From CAKSQF01 sp963628435 (GTDB lineage: Bacteria; Bacillota; Clostridia; Oscillospirales; CAG-272): 64,000 nt of DNA. Where the stretch lies: NCBI GenBank assembly GCA_963628435.1, contig CAVGEY010000001.1, forward strand, positions 1 through 64,000, given 5' to 3'. Every line of letters begins with the position of its first letter. Positions within the stretch are counted from its first letter, which is position 1. The notes under the pieces were generated by a model. That model was not told the DNA's origin and ran no database searches. It was given only the letters and a program-made list of their open reading frames with translations. Below are positions 59,626-64,000 of the stretch, in pieces. The translations under genes and the position numbers were made by a program.

Positions 59626-60744
59626 ATGGAATATTTCGACTGTGTTAAGAAAAATTTCGGTTTCGGATGTATGCGTCTGCCGATGAAAGACGGGGAAGTC
59701 GACGTCTGTGAGATGAATAAGATGGTCGATCTTTTTATTGAGCGGGGATTTAACTATTTCGATACCGCGCACGGCTATCTCGGCGGAAAAAGCGAAACCG
59801 CGCTTTGCGAATGTCTGACATCACGCTATCCGAGGGATGCCTATATCCTCACCGACAAGCTGACCGAGCCTTATTTTAAGTGTGAGGCCGACATCCGTCC
59901 CTTTTTCGAGAGTCAGCTGAAAGCGTGCGGAGTCGAATATTTCGATTTCTATCTCATGCACGCCCAGAATAAAGGGAATTTCGAGAAATTCAAGGCATGC
60001 CGTGCCTATGAAACGGCGTTTGAGCTGAAAAAAGAGGGCAAAATTCGCCACGTCGGTCTGTCATTCCATGACACGCCCGAGGTGCTTGACAACATTCTCA
60101 CGACCTATCCCGATGTCGAGGCTGTGCAGATTCAGCTTAACTATGTCGATTTCGAGGATGCCGCGATACAGTCAAGACGCTGCTACGAGGTCTGCCGCAA
60201 ACACGATAAGCCCGTAATCGTCATGGAGCCGGTCAAAGGCGGCACGCTCGCAAATCTTCCCGAGAACGCGCGCGGGATTTTCGACGCTCTCGGCGGCGGC
60301 AGTCCCGCAAGCTACGCGATACGCTTCGCGGCGGGGCTTGACGGCATATTCATGGTGCTGTCCGGCATGAGCAATCTCGGACAGATGACCGACAATCTGT
60401 CCTATATGACCGATTTCAAACCGCTCGACGCAAAAGAGCGTGATGCGGTTTCGAAAGTCTGCGCGATTCTGAGGGCGCAGCACATGATCCCGTGTACCGC
60501 CTGCCGCTACTGCACAGACGGATGCCCGAAAAAGATTTCGATTCCCGATCTTTTCGCCTGCATGAACGCAAAACAGATTTATCACGACTGGAACGCCGAC
60601 TATTATTACGGCGAGGTCTACACCAAAAACGGCGGCAAGGCGTCCGACTGCATCGGATGCGGAAAATGTGAGCACAGCTGTCCGCAGCATCTGCCGATAA
60701 GAGAGCTTCTCGTGTCGGTCGCAAAAGAGTTCGAGAAAGAATAA
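59626..60744 (+). CDS. Aldo/keto reductase with C-terminal 2[4Fe-4S] domain
   Basis: A 372-residue protein. Residues 1-270 are an AKR barrel: FGFGCMRLPMKDGEVD, GFNYFDTAHGYLGGKSE (Asp-Tyr pair), YILTDKLTEPY (Lys), FYLMHAQNKGNFEKF (His). The C-terminal part has two ferredoxin-type motifs, CTACRYCTDGCPKKISIP and CIGCGKCEHSCPQHLPI. Such AKR-ferredoxin fusions are common in anaerobes and probably pass electrons between NAD(P)H and an Fe-S partner. GGAAAAGGAGCG precedes the ATG. The ECF S-component gene follows after 49 bp. Confidence 0.93.
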   Translation: MEYFDCVKKNFGFGCMRLPMKDGEVDVCEMNKMVDLFIERGFNYFDTAHGYLGGKSETALCECLTSRYPRDAYILTDKLTEPYFKCEADIRPFFESQLKACGVEYFDFYLMHAQNKGNFEKFKACRAYETAFELKKEGKIRHVGLSFHDTPEVLDNILTTYPDVEAVQIQLNYVDFEDAAIQSRRCYEVCRKHDKPVIVMEPVKGGTLANLPENARGIFDALGGGSPASYAIRFAAGLDGIFMVLSGMSNLGQMTDNLSYMTDFKPLDAKERDAVSKVCAILRAQHMIPCTACRYCTDGCPKKISIPDLFACMNAKQIYHDWNADYYYGEVYTKNGGKASDCIGCGKCEHSCPQHLPIRELLVSVAKEFEKE

Positions 60745-60793
60745 ACGCGGAAAATCGCGGAAAATATCAAATGCCCGAAAGGAAATATTAAAA

Positions 60794-61378
60794 ATGATTG
60801 ATTCGATTCTCACAAGAAAAAACACAGACCTTAAACTGCGGATTACCGTCAAATCGGTTATCTCGCTTGCCGTTGTTATACTCGCCGTCGCGCTTCCTCA
60901 GCTCGTTCACATGGCATTCGGAGCCGAAAGCGGCGTAAAACTTCTGCCGATGTACCTTCCCGTGCTGCTCGGAGCATGCCTGCTCGGCAGCCGATGGGGC
61001 ATGGCGGTCGGACTCGTATCCCCGATTATCAGCTTCGCGCTGACCTCGATTGCGGGAAATCCGATGCCCGCAGCCGCGCGTCTGCCTTTTATGGCGGCCG
61101 AACTCGTGATTATGGCGGCTGTTGCCGGACTTTTCTCAAAAGCGATTGCCGAAAAAGCATGGATGGCTTTCCCGGCGGCGGCTCTCGCGCTTATAGCAGG
61201 CCGCGCGTCATTCGTCGCTCTTGTCGCACTTTTCGGCAGATTCGCATCGCTTAATCTGTCGGTAATCTTAGCGCAGATTAAGGCGGGCGTTCCCGGACTT
61301 CTGCTCTGCGTTCTCATTGCGCCGCTGTCGTCGGTTATAATCTCACGCCTCGCGAACGCATCCGACAACAAGAGATGA
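60794..61378 (+). CDS. ECF transporter S-component-like membrane protein
   Basis: A 194-residue protein with about six helices (SVISLAVVILAVALPQLVH, LPMYLPVLLGACLLG, GLVSPIISFALTSIAG, LPFMAAELVIMAAVAGLFS, AALALIAGRASFVALVAL, GLLLCVLIAPLSSVIIS), the fold of substrate-capture S-components. AAAGGAAAT precedes the ATG. The shared EcfA/EcfT energising module is not in the window. The next gene overlaps by 4 bp. The vitamin or cofactor it binds is not known. Confidence 0.82.
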   Translation: MIDSILTRKNTDLKLRITVKSVISLAVVILAVALPQLVHMAFGAESGVKLLPMYLPVLLGACLLGSRWGMAVGLVSPIISFALTSIAGNPMPAAARLPFMAAELVIMAAVAGLFSKAIAEKAWMAFPAAALALIAGRASFVALVALFGRFASLNLSVILAQIKAGVPGLLLCVLIAPLSSVIISRLANASDNKR

Positions 61379-61809
61379 CCGACCTCGAAAAGGCAAAATC
61401 GGCGCTCCGCGGACACTCGATTGCGCTCTGCCGTAACGGCGAAATTATCACCGATGATTCGCGCGGAATCGCGCCCATGATGAAATTTATCGGGGAGGGC
61501 AGAGATCTTCGCGGATTCTCCGCCGCCGACCTCGTTGTCGGCAGGGCGGCGGCCTTCCTCTTTATAAAGGCGGGAATTTCGGCGGTCTACGCCGAAAATC
61601 TCTCTCGCGGCGGCCTTGAACTTCTCGAAAAAGCGGGGATTTATGCCGAATATAAAAATCTCGCCGAATACATACAGAACCGCAGAGGCGACGGCATCTG
61701 TCCGATGGAGGATGCGGTTGCATCCGCCGAAAGTCCCGACGACGCATATTTGCTAATCGGAAAGCGGATGTCCGAACTGAAAGCGGCAAAACATGCGGAG
61801 GCGGGCTGA
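61375..61809 (+). CDS. DUF1893-family protein
   Basis: A 144-residue soluble protein of DUF1893, a family with a cytidine-deaminase-like fold. Typical features are the N-terminal ALRGHSIALCRNGEIITDDSRGI, DLVVGRAAAFLFIKAGISAVYAE and ICPMEDAV. The ATG overlaps the stop of the ECF S-component gene (ATGA), so the two are translationally coupled. The family function is unknown; association with an S-component suggests an enzyme acting on the imported compound. That link is inference. Confidence 0.88.
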   Translation: MTDLEKAKSALRGHSIALCRNGEIITDDSRGIAPMMKFIGEGRDLRGFSAADLVVGRAAAFLFIKAGISAVYAENLSRGGLELLEKAGIYAEYKNLAEYIQNRRGDGICPMEDAVASAESPDDAYLLIGKRMSELKAAKHAEAG

Positions 61810-61894
61810 AAATATCGAAAAATGCCGAAAAAAGCGTGAAAACACCGAAAATAATGAACGTAAGGTAAATTTTGCGCCGAATTATGCGGCTTTG

Positions 61895-61923
61895 TTGACT
61901 TGCAGATAAAAAAATGTTAAAAT
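61895..61923 (+). promoter_or_regulatory. Promoter of the small XRE membrane protein gene
   Basis: TTGACT (61895-61900), 17-bp spacer, TAAAAT (61918-61923). Confidence 0.65.
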
Positions 61924-61997
61924 TAAGCATTCGAAAGTCGGGCGGCGGCGAAGAGTGATTGCCGCGCGGACAAAATCGGAAAAGGAGGGCGGTCGGC

Positions 61998-62597
61998 ATG
62001 GCCGAAGATCTCAAAAAGAATTTCGCGGAAAATCTGACCGCGCTTCGCGGTAAAGCAGGGATGACACAGGCTCAGCTTGCCGAAAAAATCAGCTATTCGG
62101 ACAAGGCGGTCTCGAAATGGGAGAGAGGGGAGTCGATTCCCGATGTCGGCACGCTCAAAAGCATTGCCGATCTCTTTTCGGTAACCGTCGATTATCTCAT
62201 AGTTCATCACGACGAGAATGTCGCCGATATTCCGGAAGACGAAAGCTCCGAGAAAAAGCCGGCGGTCAGCCGCAAAATGATAACTCTGACCGCGCTTATC
62301 GGAATTTTCGCACTCGCGACACTCGTTTTCATCTCTCTCTGGCTGAGCGGTCATATCGTCTGGACGGTGTATGTAGCGTCGATTCCCGCCGCGCTTATCA
62401 CGCATCTTGTGCTAAACTCGATCTGGAACGGCGGAAAAGGCAATTTCTATATCGTGTCGCTTCTGATGTTAAGTCTGATAGCTCTCGTCTATGTCTGCTT
62501 TCTCCCGAAAAATCTCTGGCAGCTTTTTCTGCTTGCCATTCCGTCAGAGGCAACGATTATCTTCGGATTTCACATCAAACCGGGCAAAAAACGCTGA
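61998..62597 (+). CDS. XRE-type regulator with C-terminal membrane domain
   Basis: A 199-residue protein. The ATG at 61998 is nine bases after AAAGGAGG. Residues about 8-65 are a Cro/CI-type helix-turn-helix (LKKNFAENLTALRGKAGMTQ, SYSDKAVSKWERGESIPDVG, IADLFSVTVDYL). From about residue 95 there are four helices (ITLTALIGIFALATLVFISL, GHIVWTVYVASIPAALITHLV, FYIVSLLMLSLIALVYVCF, LWQLFLLAIPSEATIIFGF). The membrane half may sense a membrane state or ligand. Such XRE-TM proteins are frequent in Clostridia; targets unknown. Confidence 0.88.
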   Translation: MAEDLKKNFAENLTALRGKAGMTQAQLAEKISYSDKAVSKWERGESIPDVGTLKSIADLFSVTVDYLIVHHDENVADIPEDESSEKKPAVSRKMITLTALIGIFALATLVFISLWLSGHIVWTVYVASIPAALITHLVLNSIWNGGKGNFYIVSLLMLSLIALVYVCFLPKNLWQLFLLAIPSEATIIFGFHIKPGKKR

Positions 62598-62626
62598 ATA
62601 ACCGCCCCATAAAATCAAATTCTACT

Positions 62627-62665
62627 GCCGGTAGAGTCGGATTTTCCGATTCTACCGGCTTTTTC
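62627..62665 (+). terminator. Intrinsic terminator after the XRE membrane protein gene
   Basis: 15-base arms GCCGGTAGAGTCGGA and TCCGATTCTACCGGC (one G-T pair) around TTT, followed by TTTTTCTC. The CGGTAGAG core returns at 62670 and 62691 without its own hairpin partner. Confidence 0.85.
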
Positions 62666-62740
62666 TCTTCGGTAGAGCGAAAATTTCGCGCGGTAGAGCC
62701 GATTTCGAGAGGGCGTAGAGAGCGTCAACGCCGAAGTAGG

Positions 62741-62769
62741 TTGATTTTTCGGCGCGGACGGTTTATAAT
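62741..62769 (+). promoter_or_regulatory. Promoter of the DegV gene
   Basis: TTGATT (62741-62746), 17-bp spacer, TATAAT (62764-62769). The rest of the 300-bp gap holds the terminator, CGGTAGAG repeats and the leader. Confidence 0.75.
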
Positions 62770-62897
62770 CCGAATGTAAATACGAGGCGCATCCCGAATG
62801 CGAAACGAATCTGAAAACAGAGCGGAAAATCCGCACATAAAACGGCGGACTTCCCCCTGTCCGGCTTGTCCGAACAATGGAAAGGTGATTTTGCAAA

Positions 62898-63755
62898 ATG
62901 ATTAAAATTTTAACGGATACATCGGCAAATCTCGAAAGAAAGACCATTGATGAATACTCGCTCACCGTGATTCCGTTCAATTATACGGTGAACGGAGAGG
63001 TCTGCGAAAAAGACGGCACCGAATTTGACGGCAAGGCCTTTTATGACAGCATTCGCGCGGGCGCCGATGTACGGACATCGATGATAAATCCCGAGGGGTA
63101 CAAAGACGCGTTCGAAAAGCATCTCGCCTGCGGCGACGATGTTATCTATATCGGAATGTCGGGCGGAATAAGCGGCTCGGCAAACGCCGCGAAATTTGCC
63201 GCCGACGAACTCGCCGAACTCTATCCCGACAGAAAAATCGCGGCGATAGACTCGCGCGCCGCATCGCTCGGAGAGGGACTTCAGGTGATATATGCCGCAA
63301 AACTGCTGAAAGAGGGCAAAAATTTCGAGGAAATCGTCAGGATGACACTCGAATATTCGGACAAAATCTGCCAGTATTTCACGGTTGACGATTTGTGCCA
63401 TCTGCAGAAGGGCGGACGGCTGTCCAAAGTCGCGGCGGTTGTCGGCTCGCTTCTCCAGATTAAACCGATTCTCACGGGCGACGAAAACGGCAGAATAGTT
63501 AGCTGCGGCAAGGCGAGAGGCAAAAAGAGAGTGCTTTGCGAGCTTGCGGACAGATATGCCGAACTTGCCGACGACAAGAGCGCGCCGATAGGAATCGCCG
63601 ATGCCGACGATCCGAGCGGTACCGAATTTCTGCTCGGAAAACTCATCGAAAAGGGATTCTGCGGAGAGGCGATAAAGGTCTGCTATGAGCCGGTAACCGG
63701 CTCGCACGTCGGTCCGGGGGCGATTGCGCTCTTCTTCCACGGCACACACAAATAA
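62898..63755 (+). CDS. DegV family fatty-acid-binding protein
   Basis: A 285-residue protein that binds fatty acids for phosphorylation by a FakA kinase in known systems. It has the N-terminal IKILTDTSANLERK, VIYIGMSGGISGSANAAK (Ser region of the fatty-acid head), AIDSRAASLGEGL, VDDLCHLQKGGRLSK and the C-terminal VTGSHVGPGAIALFF. AAAGGTGATTTTG precedes the ATG. No FakA homologue is in the window. Confidence 0.95.
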   Translation: MIKILTDTSANLERKTIDEYSLTVIPFNYTVNGEVCEKDGTEFDGKAFYDSIRAGADVRTSMINPEGYKDAFEKHLACGDDVIYIGMSGGISGSANAAKFAADELAELYPDRKIAAIDSRAASLGEGLQVIYAAKLLKEGKNFEEIVRMTLEYSDKICQYFTVDDLCHLQKGGRLSKVAAVVGSLLQIKPILTGDENGRIVSCGKARGKKRVLCELADRYAELADDKSAPIGIADADDPSGTEFLLGKLIEKGFCGEAIKVCYEPVTGSHVGPGAIALFFHGTHK

Positions 63756-63840
63756 AAAATACGGAAAACTGCCGGGATTTTTGATTTTCCGATAAAATCG
63801 CGGGCATACGAATTTACATCGATTTGAAAGGGTGATTTTT

Positions 63841-64000
63841 TTGACACGGACACCGATAAGAGAAAGGGAACTGCCGAAATATACGCGGGGCGAGGACATC
63901 GCCAACATGGTAACGCATATAGTCGGCGGAGCGCTCGGAATAATCGTAACCGTTTTGTCGGTACTTGCAGCCGCATATCATAAAAATCCCGCGGGGATTG
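63841..64000 (+). CDS. Hemolysin III / YqfA-family membrane protein (5' end only)
   Basis: The first 53 codons are present. TTG at 63841 follows AAAGGGTGA at six bases. The sequence YTRGEDIANMVTHIVGGALG is the N-terminal signature of the YqfA/hemolysin III (PAQR-like) family, and the first helix begins at IIVTVLSVLAAAYH. The gene is cut by the window edge. Family members are polytopic membrane proteins; their role in this type of organism is not settled. Confidence 0.85.
   Translation, partial: MTRTPIRERELPKYTRGEDIANMVTHIVGGALGIIVTVLSVLAAAYHKNPAGI

Noticed and set aside
1..64000. tRNA, rRNA, insertion sequence, prophage or integrase
   Set aside because: No transposase, integrase or phage structural protein is among the open frames, and no cloverleaf or rRNA segment was noticed while reading the gaps. 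Short RNA genes could have been missed by eye.

Overview
The window looks like chromosomal DNA of an uncultured Gram-positive anaerobe of the Clostridia type. This is inferred from AGGAGG-type ribosome binding sites, many sigma-A promoters (TTGACA, 17-bp spacer, TATAAT), a T-box leader, lipoproteins, an L-cysteine desulfidase-family protein, ferredoxin-type Fe-S proteins and a DegV protein. No rRNA, tRNA, insertion sequence, phage gene or CRISPR array was seen, so the species cannot be named. Region 1 (48-16,631, all minus strand) is a 15-gene surface polysaccharide operon running leftward and continuing to or past the window edge. It holds a DegT aminotransferase, a priming phosphoglycosyl transferase, two family-2 glycosyltransferases, two GT4-like glycosyltransferases, a TagD-like cytidylyltransferase, a LicD phosphotransferase, an FrhB-type Fe-S protein, Wzx, Wzy, an asparagine-synthetase-like protein, WecC, WecB and a nucleotidyltransferase-fold protein. 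WecB and WecC predict a ManNAcA-type uronic acid. TagD and LicD predict a phospho-substituent such as glycerol phosphate or phosphocholine. The asparagine-synthetase homologue lacks the glutaminase cysteine (M-Y-G-F instead of M-C-G-I). Region 2 (17,034-25,932, minus) is a recC-recB-recD operon, unusual in a lineage where AddAB is the norm, with an unrecognised 196-residue gene as its last member. Region 3 (26,177-34,667) is a mixed stretch: a membrane protein, an alpha/beta hydrolase, a GH43-type lipoprotein, a membrane-anchored GH99/WbsX-like protein, a tail-anchored protein with a HEPN-like R-N-x3-H motif, the branched-chain aminotransferase ilvE and a TerB-like protein. Region 4 (34,722-39,237) is a two-ATPase, one-permease ABC exporter divergent from a TetR-type regulator. 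A perfect 11-4-11 palindrome sits over the -35 box of the regulator promoter. Region 5 (39,438-46,349) is signalling: a hybrid histidine kinase with a diguanylate cyclase, an HD hydrolase with a STAS-kinase fusion, and a transmembrane XRE regulator with a Thr-rich stalk. Region 6 (46,568-53,211) holds a cysteine desulfidase-family protein with a YitT transporter, a GH5-type hydrolase, an 84-bp tandem repeat derived in part from the cysS 3' end, and cysE-cysS behind a cysteine T-box leader. Region 7 (53,308-63,755) holds an orphan solute-binding lipoprotein, an ion transporter, a GH78 rhamnosidase, a sugar isomerase-like protein, an Fe-S aldo/keto reductase, an ECF S-component with DUF1893, a membrane XRE protein and DegV. 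A hemolysin III-family gene is cut by the right edge. The best leads are the Cys-less asparagine synthetase homologue in the polysaccharide operon, the unknown gene attached to recBCD, the tail-anchored HEPN-like protein, the STAS-kinase fusion paired with an HD hydrolase, the self-overlapping operator, and the cysS-derived repeat array. None is proved here to be a new system.
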